A stretch of 64,000 nucleotides of DNA from Cololabis saira (Eukaryota; Chordata; Actinopteri; Beloniformes; Belonidae): assembly GCF_033807715.1 (NCBI RefSeq), contig NC_084587.1:10692863-10756862 (forward strand), read 5' to 3'. The notes beneath the pieces were generated by a model that was given only the letters and a program-made list of their open reading frames with translations, ran no database searches and was not told the origin of the DNA. The translations under genes and the position numbers were made by a program. Below are positions 53,384 through 64,000 of this stretch, piece after piece (position 1 is the first letter of the stretch; every line of letters starts with the position of its first letter).

Positions 53384-53570
53384 AGGGTGGTAGCCTAGTG
53401 GTAACAGAGGAGGGCTGGAGTCTGGAGGGCTCACGTTCAAGCATTGAAACTGGATTGCAATTGAGTTCAACCACTGCTGAGTCATTGTATGGCAGACTCC
53501 TAGTCTGACTGGAAACGGGTCAAATTCAGAGAATAAAATGTCCCCGTTGTGGGATTACTAAGGGAAAAAA
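53384..53570 (+). mobile_element. Probable tRNA-derived SINE
   Basis: Head ggtagcctagtggtaac (A-box-like) with cacgttcaagc (B-box-like) about 40 nt later. The tail region tgtccccgttgtgggattac resembles common fish SINE 3' parts. No duplication identified. Confidence 0.5.
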
Positions 53571-54236
53571 TGTATTTATGTTTAAATAACTTTTCTCACA
53601 TTTATTGGTTTACTCAGTGTTTCTTCTACCCTAAATGTGTCATGCTTTTCTTTCACAAATGTGGGAATGATGGTTCAAACTTGTGTTAAAATGTACAAAA
53701 CAGTGAAGTTTATTTTGCCTCGCCGGCCAGCAAACTCTGAATGCTCAACACGTCTAAAGCTCTGATCCTAGAATCACCCTGTATCATATTTTTTTTTGTT
53801 GTACTTCTACCTTTTACCTGTTTTTTGTTCTTCGCTTTTTAAAGGAAGGAGATTTTCCAGTCAAATGTAACATCACGTGATCTAAGTGTAACATCTGCAA
53901 GTGTGAATGATCAATACAATATCTGATGGTGGAAAGACTGAAAACTGCTGGATTGTTGAAGTTTTTCCTGAATAAAGCAGAACTCTGTAATCTGTGTTTG
54001 TCTCTGATATTACAGTTTTGGTTTTGAAAAGCTCAATTTTAAGTTGCTTTTAAAGTCAGCGAGTGTTGGTTTGATTTACCAAATGTAATCAGCTTACAAT
54101 GCTGATTGATTCTGTTAGAAATTTGGTCTTGTAGGGGTTAAAACTTGTATAAATATCAACTCTTTTGACTTTCTTTCCACCTTAATATAATATTTGCAGA
54201 GTCATTGTGATGGTACATCAACTTCCAACAGGTTTC
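53571..54236. other. No gene seen
   Basis: AT-rich spacer between the SINE and the L2 3' end. The word gaataaagcagaactctg (near 53970) could be a late polyadenylation signal for the TRIM transcript. Confidence 0.4.
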
Positions 54237-54971
54237 AAATCAAATCAAATCAAACTTTATTTATATAGCACTTCTCATACACATAATGCAACACAAAGTG
54301 CTTAACATAAAACAAATAAACATAAAACTTATTAATGCCCGCCCCCCCTCCCCGCAGACACAAGCACACTCCAATTGACTTAGGTTATACACACAGACAC
54401 ACACACAGACCCACGGTGCAGACATGGCTAGGCACAGAGGATCTAGGTGAGGAAACGGTAACGGGGAGCCGTCCACGCCAGGAGGTCTCATAGCCCGCAG
54501 CTACAAGGGGGGGGGCCCTCAGAGACCATCCCGGCCCGGACGGATAGAGGAGTCCACACCACAGCAGTGAAGCCGTGGTGCAGAGCTCCACAACCATCCA
54601 GGCCAGAACCACCCCCAGGACGACCCCCTGCAGGCCAGAGTCACTCCCAGCATGGAGGCTCCCCATGAGGAAACACTGGAGATAAAAGCTACAAGAAAGC
54701 AGGATAAAATACACTAAAGGAGTTTAAAAAGTATAACATAACATAAAATCCTAAAAGTATGTCTAAAAAGTAAGACATTAAAAACTAAAATAATAAGACA
54801 GTAGAATGTATAAAATAGACCATAAATAACGACTAAAATATTTAGATAAAACATGAGATTAAACAAAAATAAAATATGATAAAAAGAAATGGATAAACTA
54901 AATATAAAACAGAGCAGTAAGATCCAATAAAAATAAGGGGGAGCATAAGAAATGTAAAAGAGTTAAATGAG

Positions 54972-57361
54972 TCAGTTAAAAGCCTGATTAAAGAGATGGG
55001 TCTTCAGCCTCTTTTTAAAAACATCAACAGTCTCTGCGGCCCTGAGGTTCTCCGGGAGGCTGTTCCACAATCGGGGACCATAAAAACTGAATGCCGCCTC
55101 CCTGTGTGTCCTGGTTCTAACTTTTGGTATGGTTAAAAGGCCAGCACCGGAGGACCTCAGGGTCCGTGAGGGTCGATAGGGTAAAAGTAGTGCAGACAAA
55201 TAAGAAGGCCCAAGACCATTAAGACACTTAAAAACCAGTAAAAGAACCTTAAAATCTCTGTTTTGCCCTGGTTGAGCTGTAGGAAGTTTGCTGCCATCCA
55301 TGACTTGATGTCTAAAATACAGTTAAAAAGGGCATCAATTGGCCCAGTGTCATCAGGAGACACGGCGATGTACAGTTGCGTATCGTCAGCGTAACTATGG
55401 AAGCTGATGCCGTGTCTCCTGATGACGTCCCCAAGGGGCAGCATGTACAGATTAAAAAGAGTTGGACCTAAAATTGACCCTTGGGGAACCCCACGCATTA
55501 TCTTATAGATTCCTGAGGAACATGTATCCATACTTACAAAGAAACTACGATCAGTGAGGTAGGACGTGAACCAGTTAAGAACAGTACCAGAGAGGCCGAC
55601 CAGGTGCTTCAGTCTGTTTAATAAAATGTGATGGTCTACTGTTTCGAAGGCGGCGGTTAGATCCAGCAGAACCAAGACTGTGAGTTTTTGGTTATCTAAA
55701 TTGCACCTGATGTCATTTAAAATCTTTAAAAGTGCTGTCTCTGTACTGTGGTTCATCCTAAAACCGGACTGATGAGCCTCTAAAATGTGTGTTGAGTTTA
55801 AAAATTCATTCACTTGATTAAAAACAAGTTTTTCTAAAATTTTACTTAAAAACGGTAAGTTGGATACAGGCCGGTAGTTATTTAAAACATTGGGGTCCAA
55901 CCCACTCTTCTTCAGAAGGGGCTTCACCACCGCCGTTTTAAAGGCGGCGGGGAAGACACCCGTCTGAAGAGAACAGTTGACCAAATACAAAAGCTGTTCC
56001 TCAAAGAATCCATAGAGTGTTTTAAAAAACGGTGTGGGAATGGGGTCTAAAAGGCAGGTTGTGTGCTTTACCTTGGAGAAAACTCTACAAAGTGTCCCCG
56101 CATCAACCAAGGCAAAACTCTCCAGTGTTTCCTCAGATAAAAGCACTGATCCAGGTGTGCTAAGAGTTAAAATCTGTTGAGATAAAAGACTGGATCTAAT
56201 GTCATCAATTTTACCCCTGAAGTGGTCTGCAAAATCCTCACAGTAACGGTATGTTGCTGTTTTATGGGATCTGTTCAGGTTTCCATTTGTTAGAAAATCT
56301 ATTGTAGAAAATAGGAATTTGGAATTGTTTTTGTTGTTTAAAATTAGGTTTTTGAAATGGGCGGTTCTTGCTTTTTTAATACTGTTATTGTAATACTTAA
56401 GGTGTTGGCAAAAAATGTCATGATGAACTGTTAATTTTGATTTCCTCCATCTTCTTTCGGCACTCCTGCAGTTTCTTTTTAGTTTCTTTATTTCCTCAGT
56501 TCTCCATGGGGGTGTACGTTTTCTGCTAATTCTTTTGGTTAAAATCGGAGCCACTGAGTCCAGCGTTGTTTTGAGTATTTTGTTAAAATTGTCAACGATA
56601 AAATCACAGGGTGCTGGTAAAATCTCTGCAGGAGTGTTCTGTAAAATCTGGATAAAATTTGCAGCCACTTCAGGAGTTGGGTAACGTTTCCTCACCGTTC
56701 TCACCGGGGCCTCCCGATGGTTAAGACTGGTGATGTTAAAAAACACGCAGAAATTGTCAGACACAGCCAGGTCCACAACAGAGCACGCACCCAGGGACAG
56801 GCCGTAGGTTATGACCAGGTCCAGGGTGCGCCCTCTGCTGTGGGTCGGCTGTGTGACATGTTGCTTAAAATCTAGACAGTTTAAAAGGTTTAAAAATTCT
56901 CTAGATACTGGGTCTGAGATGTTGTCTAAGTGCAGATTAAAATCACCAGTTATTAAGATCCTGTTGTAGGAGGTGTGAATAATTGATAAAAGTTCAGAGA
57001 ATTGGCTGATAAAACAGGTGGAATACTGGGGGGGTCTGTAGACCGTTATGCAGAGAATTGGGGGGTTGCTAAAAACAAAAGTATGATATTCAAATGATGT
57101 GTAGCTGTTAAAAGGAACTGCATTGGATGACATAGTGATTTTTGTTATTGATGCAGTTCTGCCCCCTCTCTTGTCCCCCCTGGTGGAAAATAGAAAGTTA
57201 AAATCTGGTGGGGAGGCCTCAGTGAGAACAACAGGTGCATCTGTGCCAAGCCATGTCTCTGTAAGGAGAATACAGTCCAGTTTCCTGTCTAAAATCCAGT
57301 CATTTATAATAAAAGATTTGTTTAAAAGAGAGCGCACCTTCACCGAACGCACGCTCATCAT
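54972..57361 (-). pseudogene. L2 ORF2: endonuclease and RT, internally deleted
   Basis: The frame from ATG 57361 covers the endonuclease (LTETWLG, GDFNLHLD, VSDNFCVFF) and RT (YRPVSNLPFLSKILEK, LLDLTAAFETVDH, GVPQGSILGP, active-site YADDTQ) down to LNQGKTEIL near 55290. There it jumps to another frame: 54972-55301 gives the family C-terminus (DFKVLLLVFKCLNGLGP, LWNSLPENLRAAE). The roughly 150 residues normally between are missing, so an internal deletion of several hundred bp changed the frame. The palm carries AFETVDH where AFDTVDH is usual: the first catalytic Asp is Glu. Not expected to work. Confidence 0.88.
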
Positions 57362-57575
57362 GGTGCTTTAATGGAACATTAAAAACATAGCTGGATCTAA
57401 AAACATTCCTGTGCTTTGTTTTTCTGTGTGAAATGATGGTTTTTATAGTGTGAATGTCCAGATATTCTGGTGACAGGGGTGGTGGTGGTGGTGCACAGGT
57501 GTGTGTGGTGTTGGTGTATGTGGTGGGTGGGGGTGAGTGAGATGTGCTCCTATGTGTCTGTGTGTTAACAGTGAG

Positions 57576-58803
57576 TCATGAGGTGTTGCAGGACTGGACT
57601 GTCAAGTCAATGTTCACTGATAAAAGCCGTGACCCCACCTGGTTTGGGTGGAGGCCGTCTTGTTTAAAAAAGCCATCAAATTGTCCACATATGGGATACC
57701 TTGGTCCAAGCAGTATCCCTTCAGCCACCGGTGCAGCTGGCGGAGGCGACTGGTGGTGACGTCCCCGTAGCGCGGCGGGGGAAGCGGCCCGGAAATGACC
57801 AGTCGCTTCCCCGTGTCCAGCAGGCGGTCCACCATGGCCCTGAACTCCTGCTTCAGGACCTCCGACTGCCGGTATTTTAGATCATTGATCCCGGCCTCCA
57901 GGACCAGCGTGGAGGCCGAGCTGTGCTGATCACACAGCTGGAGGGCGGCGGACTCCACATCTTTCACGCGGGCTCCGGGGTGGCAGAAGGTCCGGCCGCC
58001 CTGCACCCTCACATGGCGGACCATCGAGGTCCCGACGACCAGTACAGGTGGGGTTCGCTGCTCCGCGGTTCCGGGGACCAGTACAGGTGGGGTGCGCTGC
58101 TCCGCGGGCCGCCTGGAGCTGCGCCTCTGGCGGGAGGGGGCCCGGGGTTGGTGACGCCGGGCCGCGGTTGCTCCTGGTCGAGACGGAGAGGCCGAGCCAG
58201 GCTGGGCCCGCAGATCCCGGTTCCTGGGCTGGCAAGAGCCACGACCCGCTGATCGGGCCAGTCCCGGCGGAGAGCCGGGACGCGCTCCCATCGGCGGGAA
58301 ATCCTGCAGGCTCAGGACGTTGAACCTGGTCCCCAGTGGGAGATCCGGTGGCGGGGCAGGGGGAGATGGACGCCTGGTGCCTCTGGTCACCACGGCACAG
58401 GATTTCTCCGGCCTGAGCGGCGTCAAGCTCACCGGTGGCTGCTCTTCACCGCCGCTCCCTCCTCCCTGATGGAGCACTGCCACTCCGCGGGACGGAGACA
58501 GGAGGTGGAGGGTGCTGAGGATTTCGGCTTGGCTCCCTGCTGGAGCCAGCGGAGCCCAGCGAGTGCTGGTGCTGGAGATCCGGGGGTGGGAGATCCGGTC
58601 CATGGCAGGGTGGTATTGTCCATGGCGATGGCCGTCATGCTCCGATCAACAGTACCGGATGCTCTCAGGTGAGCAATAAATTTCGACTGAGTTGTGGCAA
58701 CTGTGGAGAAATCCATAAGGATTTTGTCCTTCTCCTTTAGGTCAGCTTTCAGGCTCACAATGCTGTCCCTCAGTTTTAGACAGGGCGGGTAAACAGGTCT
58801 CAC
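57576..58803 (-). pseudogene. L2 ORF1 with esterase-like domain, frameshifted
   Basis: The N-terminal piece 58803 to about 58600 is coiled-coil-like (LRDSIVSLKADLKEKD), then the frame moves to the one open from 58603 to 57614. That frame is Pro/Arg-rich and then has an SGNH-like domain (VLVVGTSMVRHV, LEAGINDLKYR). The usual catalytic GDS block reads GTS here. The last block (DGLHPN, with the expected His) lies one frame off after a T/A homopolymer at about 57662-57667, ending at a stop at 57576-57578. Known role: RNA binding/esterase accessory protein of L2/CR1 LINEs. Confidence 0.8.
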
Positions 58804-58826
58804 ACACCGCTGCCATCTGAATGGTG

Positions 58827-58924
58827 TTCCGCGTTCCCGCGTTCCCGCGTTCCGCGATCACTTCCGCTTCCACTTCCACTTCCGTATCCGTATCCGTATC
58901 CGTCATCAGTATCATCAGTATCAG
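58827..58924. repeat. Hexamer-rich array at the 5' side of the L2
   Basis: Runs of gcgttccc, then acttcc, then gtatcc, then atcagt units in sequence, each three to four times. On the minus strand this gives a short Tyr-Gly/Ser-Gly frame that I do not consider a gene. Confidence 0.8.
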
Positions 58925-59039
58925 TCCTCAATAGGTTTAATGACACGTCTGTCATGATCTGAGGGGTCTGTATCGCCTCCACTGGCACTATGTAACTTTG
59001 AGGTGCATGGTAGGAACCCTTTGTTTTGGGAGAAATATC

Positions 59040-59470
59040 ACTTAGGTTCGAGAGCGGTCGGCTGTGCAAAAATGAATCAGACACACACTCGCTTTTGCTG
59101 TAATGAATACATTTATTAGCAAGCAAGCAGTGCAAACAAAAGACTCACACACAACTGCCCTTTGCTAGGATAACTCTGTGTCAAGTTATCCCCCGCAAAT
59201 GACAGAGCAACATAGAATCACATAGGGGCTTGGCCTAAACTCTTACCATAACACAGAAGGACTGGGAGAGCCGGAACAGTCCAGGCAGAGTAGCCATTAA
59301 AAACCCCGGCTGGGCGTTGTGCACTCCGACCCACAGCAGACTCTCACTGAACTTCCGGCTGCCCCCCGTCTTTATACCTTTCTCGCGGAGGGGGTTGCCC
59401 CTTCAACCCCCGCCTGCCAGTTCTCACGCTAAGGCCTGGCCCACACGGGACTGAGCTTCCCGTATGAACC
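59040..59470 (-). repeat. Probable LTR (solo or truncated)
   Basis: Minus strand: a TATA-like ggtataaagac, about 90 nt later gcccagccggggtttttaat, then a polyadenylation-type gctaataaatgtattcatt and a GT-rich stretch. This order fits a U3-R-U5 unit. Neither termini nor a duplication could be fixed. No retroviral genes adjoin it. Confidence 0.4.
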
Positions 59471-59479
59471 AAGCGCCTC

Positions 59480-60249
59480 TCTCATGGTTACAATAAACAA
59501 CAGGTGCATAGCTGATATGACTTTTGAGAATGACGGACATTTCAGGACACAAAACTTATTTTTTCTTCCTTCACCCTTCCACACTAAAAAACTACACATT
59601 TTTATGGCTTTGACTGCTTTACAGCATACGTCACTTCCCCCTCCTACCCGAATCGTAGTCCACACGAAAGCTGGGCGGGGCGTGGAGCGCAGAGCTCTGC
59701 AGAAGCTGGTGTCATGGCCGAAGCAGCGAAAAAAACGAAGAAAATAAAAGTTTTATCGGAGGAGGCGAAAAAAAAGAAAGCGGGAGAGTAACAAGCTAAA
59801 TGCCCGGACAAAATGATCTGCAAAATATAAGGAATGGGCATTCAGTTATTCACAGGTTATAAAGTATTTTTTTATTTTGTCAGTAAGTATGTTGGACTAC
59901 TAATTTATGACGAAGTCCCTCTAAAAAATGTGACAGGAAAAAGGTGCAGTAGAACAAAACCAGAGCGTATATTGTAATTTGGGGCGCATTATCTCGCTGA
60001 AACAGGACAGGGGGGCGGGGGTGACATTACCTCTTCGCTATCCATCCTGCAAACGACCGCTGAAAACAGAAAAGTAGTTTTGAAAGTCCGTCCCGTCTTA
60101 TTTCATTCACTATCAAAACAAATGCATGCGACGGGGACAGGATCTTTCCGGCAGTATGCGCTGGTGCTCATGGGAAATGTAGTGTTCTTTCTGGTAAAGC
60201 ACTACCGATTTTGTCCAAACTCAACAAAAGCTGAAAGTTACATTGTGCT
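59480..60249 (+). other. DNA-transposon remnant with a short Lys-rich reading frame
   Basis: A GC-box-containing stretch (gggcggggcgtgg, about 59673) precedes an ATG at 59714 whose frame reads MAEAAKKTKKIKVLSEEAKK and stops after about 25 codons, resembling N-termini of fish transposon proteins. 60060-60140 is an inverted relative of about 49090-49165 in the ISL2EU-like element. Confidence 0.4.
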
Positions 60250-60500
60250 GCTTTAATGTGATTGGCTTATGAGTAAATCGTCCCCCACATGGGGCGCGTT
60301 CTTGTGATTGGCTGAAACAAGGAAGATATCCGATTGATTGCAGATCATTCCGTATTTAAAAAAATACATTTGTGGGTTGAGACAAGTCAGGGGAGTCTCA
60401 AAAAATGGACACACAAATGCAGAGAAGTCCACAGACCACAAGCCGTGAGTAAATCAGTTTATATTTGTGTGTTTATCAGAAATACATTTGTTAATCTGGT
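60250..60500 (+). repeat. Second copy of the 40435-40690 repeat
   Basis: Co-linear with the first copy across about 250 bp with small indels. Again followed (here after 570 bp) by an L1 fragment. Confidence 0.7.
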
Positions 60501-61069
60501 CCTACGTCCTGTGAATCATCCTGTGCATTTGTGAATATTGAGACTGTTCTAGTTCCGTACCGGTCAGCTGTACTGTTTCCTCCTGAATCAGCAGTCTCAC
60601 CTCTCCCCGGTGCCGGATCATCAGCGTTCTCACCAGTGATGGCCAGTAGAGGGCGCTAGGGTGCTGACCCACCACACCACAAGAAAAAATACATAAAATA
60701 AAATGCTTCAAATTGTATGTATATCATTTTTTTTTAAATGAGCAAGATAAATAGTATACAGTTAGTGAGTAAAACTTTTTATATTCATCTATGATGTCTA
60801 AAGTTACTGATTGGGCACATTTTTCCTCCTCGAGGCGGCAAAATCTTCCCCCAGAGACTCTTGTTCTAGTTGTAAAGGTGCAGTTTCCTCTCTTCAATAC
60901 AAGAGATAGGAGCTTGTTGCTGCCCTGCTGCACCCAAAGCTACGCTACGTCACCTCCGTCTGTCACAAGCTGCAGCAGAGTGAGTTGGAGTTGGAGACGG
61001 ACAACGGAGGAAGAAGCAAAATGAAGAAAGAGAAAATTAAATTCAACAAAATCACTTAAAACAGCCATT
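60501..61069. other. No gene supported
   Basis: Short frames only. A minus-strand stretch near 60550-60640 (TLMIRHRGEVRLLIQEE) has codon-like character but no splice context I could defend. Confidence 0.35.
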
Positions 61070-62508
61070 TGAATCATAGACAGATGGAAACTCCTCCCCA
61101 TTTCCCTAATTGGACGTGTTAATGTAATCTAGATGGTAGTACTCCCCAAATTTCTCCACATATTCCAAAATGTCCCTATATTTCTTACAGCCGCTTTTTT
61201 TAAGCAGTTAGACTCCATTATTATTCCCTTTATCTGGGCCGACAAACCCCCTCGCATCTCCAAACTGCACTTGCAGAAACCCAAGACTGTTGGGGGCCTC
61301 GGTCTACCTGTTTTCCGGCACTACTACTGGGCCTGTAATGCTAGAGCCTGGGTTTACTGGAACTACACTCCGGCCGTGTCTCGGCAGGTGGGCTCCCTTT
61401 GCCCCTCTTGGCCTGAAATCGAATCCCGTGCTGCTCTGTCGCTTACGGGGGCCTCCCTGGCAGCCATTTTATTTTCAGATTTAAATTTGTCCGTTAAACT
61501 GTTCAAAAATGATTTTATCTTGCGCAATTCATACAGAATCCTGAAACAAATCAGGAGTGTGCTGGGCCTCAAGTATCTTTCCATTTATGCCCCAATATGT
61601 CAGAACCCTCATTTTAAACCAGGTTTGCTGGATAAAGTGTTTATATGCTGGTCGGACAGGGGCTTGTCCACTGTCAAGGATCTTTACGTTAATAACCATT
61701 TTGTATCATTTGCACAACTACAAGCCAAATTTGATCTTCCCTCTAGCCATTTATTCCGATACTTCCAAATCAGAGATTTTGTCAGACAGGTATTTCATCA
61801 ATTTGAATCCATCAACACAATTTTTATGCACTTATGACAAGACTTCCCACCGCTAAACATTTGATCTCCCAGTTTGTAGATCTTTTTTGCTCTGAAGCCC
61901 CCTCCTCCCACATTAAGGAAGCTTGGATTGATGATATTGGTGAGGACATCTCAGATGAGCTATGGTCAGATGCACTGGACAGGGTGCAGAAATGCTCTAT
62001 TAATGCCAGACTTCAGCTCATCCAGTTTAAAGTCATTCATCGCCTTCACTTCTCTAAGACCAAATTGCATAGAATATTTCCCACAGTATCTCCCACCTGT
62101 GACAGATGTAAGTCTGCTAGCGGGACGCTTGGTCACCTTTTCTGGGCATGTCCTAAGCTCAGGACTTTTTGGGATAATATTTTTAAGTACTTTAGTGATG
62201 TATATAATAGGCAAGTGCTCCCTGACGGTCTTTCTGTGATACTTGGCTGTTCTGAATTTATTCTAACACTTCCCAAAGCACTGCAAACAGCCCTCTTGTT
62301 TGGTTTGGTTGTGGCAAAACGACTCATCTTGTGGGAGTGGAAGTCATCCTCTCCTCCATGTTTCAAAAGGTGGTTAAATGACATGGTCACATGTATCTAT
62401 CTCGAAGAAATTCGTTACACTCTGTCTGACTCCCAGCCTACATTTCTCAAGGTCTGGGGACCCTTCATTGAACACTTCAGGAAGGATAGACCTTTGCCTC
62501 GGACTTGA
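61070..62508 (+). pseudogene. L1 ORF2 3' half
   Basis: Begins just after the RT with IDRWKLLPISLIGRVNVI then a stop at 61130-61132. It continues at 61133-61837 (FLHIFQNVPIFL, PFIWADKPPRISK, GGLGLPVFRHYYWACNA) and, after a shift near 61836, at 61834-62508 with the C-terminal zinc knuckle (CDRCKSASGTLGHLFWAC) and end at 62506-62508. A 3' UTR of about 200 nt follows. Same family style as 40691-44526, whose ORF2 stops where this one starts. Confidence 0.85.
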
Positions 62509-62960
62509 TTTCACTTGCTATGAACACTGTGCCTGGTGTGTGATTATCGTGCTCGGATTAACTTGAACTTTATTTTCCCCCCGCCTCTCCTGCTTATACG
62601 GACGCACAGCTCTCCCGGCCTCTTGGACAATCCCTGGTCATTTTGAGTATGGTCTGGACTGACATAGCCTTTTGTATCTTTTATACAGCTATATTTGTAT
62701 ATGTATGTGTATATATATTTATGTAACCCAGGTGGAAAATCCAGTTTACTAAGCTGTAAAATAGTTAACCAGGTTAACTAAAGAAACATTTTATTTTTAT
62801 TAAAATATATTATAAGTTGTTTTATTTTGAGAACATGTACAAAACGATCTACCTCTACAACTAACAAAACCTCATTAGTTGGTTTGATTTATATAAAAAG
62901 AGGTGTAATTAGAAGCAACACTAGATGGCAGCACACGTTACATGCAATCCCAACGTCTCA
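62509..62960. other. L1 3' UTR and AT-rich spacer
   Basis: To about 62730 this is the likely L1 3' UTR, ending in TA-rich DNA. The rest is AT-rich with no gene seen. Confidence 0.45.
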
Positions 62961-63080
62961 GATGTGACGTCATCGCATGCGCTCTCTCTCTTTGACGCGA
63001 CGTTGATGAGGACAGAAGCAGCAGCAGACGCTGAGAAATATAAACTCATGAAAACAGTATTAAACAATATTAAACTAACA
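62961..63080 (+). promoter_or_regulatory. Promoter-like patch with CRE site (weak)
   Basis: A palindromic TGACGTCA (62965-62972), a CT-run and a locally CpG-rich stretch stand out in AT-rich DNA. Could be the first exon of a gene running off the right edge. No coding exon confirms it. Confidence 0.3.
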
Positions 63081-63620
63081 AAACGTTACACCAGCTGTTG
63101 TTAGCTGTGTGTTAGTTGAGTCAGGGGGTGAACCCAGCAGCAGTTGGTGAATGAAAACCACGTTATCCCACTCGGTGAGAAACAGTCAAAAATGTTACTG
63201 TGTTTGCTAAATGCTAATTCATTCTAAATACATGATGATGCTAAAATAGCAACCCTGCCTTACACAGGCCAAACCCCCTTGTGAGTGTGTCCAGACGTCG
63301 TCGTTGCTAGAGCATTGGATGTGATTCGGTGAGATGTTTTGTCATTGAAATGTTGCTGATGTAAATTACTAGTGTTGAGGGGAGTTGTGATGTAATGTTA
63401 TTGAAATAAGTGAACCAAAAACGGGATTTATCCCCACTTTTGATTTGTAGGATTTTACTTTCAGATGGAAAGTGTCTTATTTCATTTGTTTTGGTGCTAA
63501 TGCATTTAAAGGTGCATTCCACCATTTTTTTGGTCTTAAAGGGGCAACTAAGATGTAAAATGAGTGTTAAAAGTGCCTTTTAGGTGCTGTATGTTAAAAA
63601 GAAAAGCACTATATGTGTTC

Positions 63621-63713
63621 TATTTTGCACTAATGTGTCATTTTAAGTTAATATTTTGCACTAATGTGTCATTTTAAGTTAATATTTTGCACTAATGTGT
63701 CATTTTGAGTTCA
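63621..63713. repeat. 31-bp tandem repeat, three units
   Basis: Units start at 63621, 63652 and 63683 with tattttgcactaatgtgtca. The first two are almost identical and the third has small changes. Confidence 0.95.
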
Positions 63714-64000
63714 TACATGATAAAAAGGTATTTTGATATTTTTCTACGTTGAAAAGCTGGTTAAACTGAAGGAGTTTAATTCATTTATTTTGTACCCAAC
63801 CAGTTATTGGTTAAAAACATATGCCAGCATATGTGAATATATTAATTCTAAAATTCATTCATTTGGATTAAGAGTTAAAACTAATTTAGAATATTTGGAT
63901 TCTGCAATACTCTGTTGATATGGATAATTTAAAAGGTTGTACAACAAGAAAAGAATTGAATACAGATACAGAAGGTATTTTAATTCATGAAAGGAATTAG
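63714..64000. other. No gene seen
   Basis: AT-rich DNA at the right edge. A 61-codon frame (63733-63918) reads like a LINE scrap at best; not called. Confidence 0.4.

Larger units (their letters stand above)
54237..58825 (-). mobile_element. L2-clade LINE, nearly full length but defective
   Basis: Minus strand from ORF1 (start near 58803) to a 3' end with AATAAAGTTTGATTTGATTT tail repeats at about 54237-54262. 5' UTR short or missing. ORF1 has frameshifts; ORF2 has an internal deletion. The tail repeats and ORF1 esterase domain are typical of fish L2 elements. Confidence 0.88.

Overview
The window looks like genomic DNA from a ray-finned (teleost) fish. It has spliced vertebrate genes with long introns, a fish-type TRIM gene with one coding exon, and a dense load of typical fish mobile elements: hAT, PIF/Harbinger and TTAA-type DNA transposons, palindromic MITEs, L1 and L2 LINEs, tRNA-derived SINEs and LTR elements. 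I see no bacterial-type operons, CRISPR arrays or rRNA genes. Gene names rest on remembered family motifs; no database search was run.

Left part (1-25.4 kb). The last five exons of an SLC22-family membrane transporter run on the + strand (1455-4127). They face, tail to tail, a complete dhx15 gene on the - strand (5639-25173). dhx15 encodes the DEAH-box splicing helicase (Prp43 orthologue). I resolved 14 coding exons that join in frame to 760 codons, and one intron has a GC donor. Its introns are filled with transposons, several with target-site duplications readable by eye. Two inverted copies of one Harbinger-like element each sit about 10-12 nt inside a splice donor.

Middle part (25.3-46 kb). 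A long hAT-type element lies just upstream of dhx15. It is followed by a decayed endogenous retrovirus (integrase tail, broken env, 3' LTR) and a frameshifted C2H2 zinc-finger exon. Then comes a three-level nest: a TTAA-flanked DNA element contains a non-autonomous LTR element (two 1256-bp LTRs, 4-bp TSD), whose 5' LTR contains a full-length L1 with both ORFs open and a 16-bp TSD. A second, broken L1 follows, interrupted by a tRNA-derived SINE.

Right part (46-64 kb). LINE remnants surround an intact TRIM-type E3 ligase gene (RING, B-boxes, coiled coil, PRY-SPRY; 50918-52564) with a 5' UTR exon just upstream. Next are a nearly full-length but broken L2 LINE on the - strand, an LTR-like segment, and the 3' half of an L1. 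The last 1.5 kb is AT-rich, with a CRE-containing promoter-like patch and a small tandem repeat.

The host genes (SLC22 transporter, dhx15, TRIM) show no functional link. The main interest is in mobile-element structure and its effect on dhx15.
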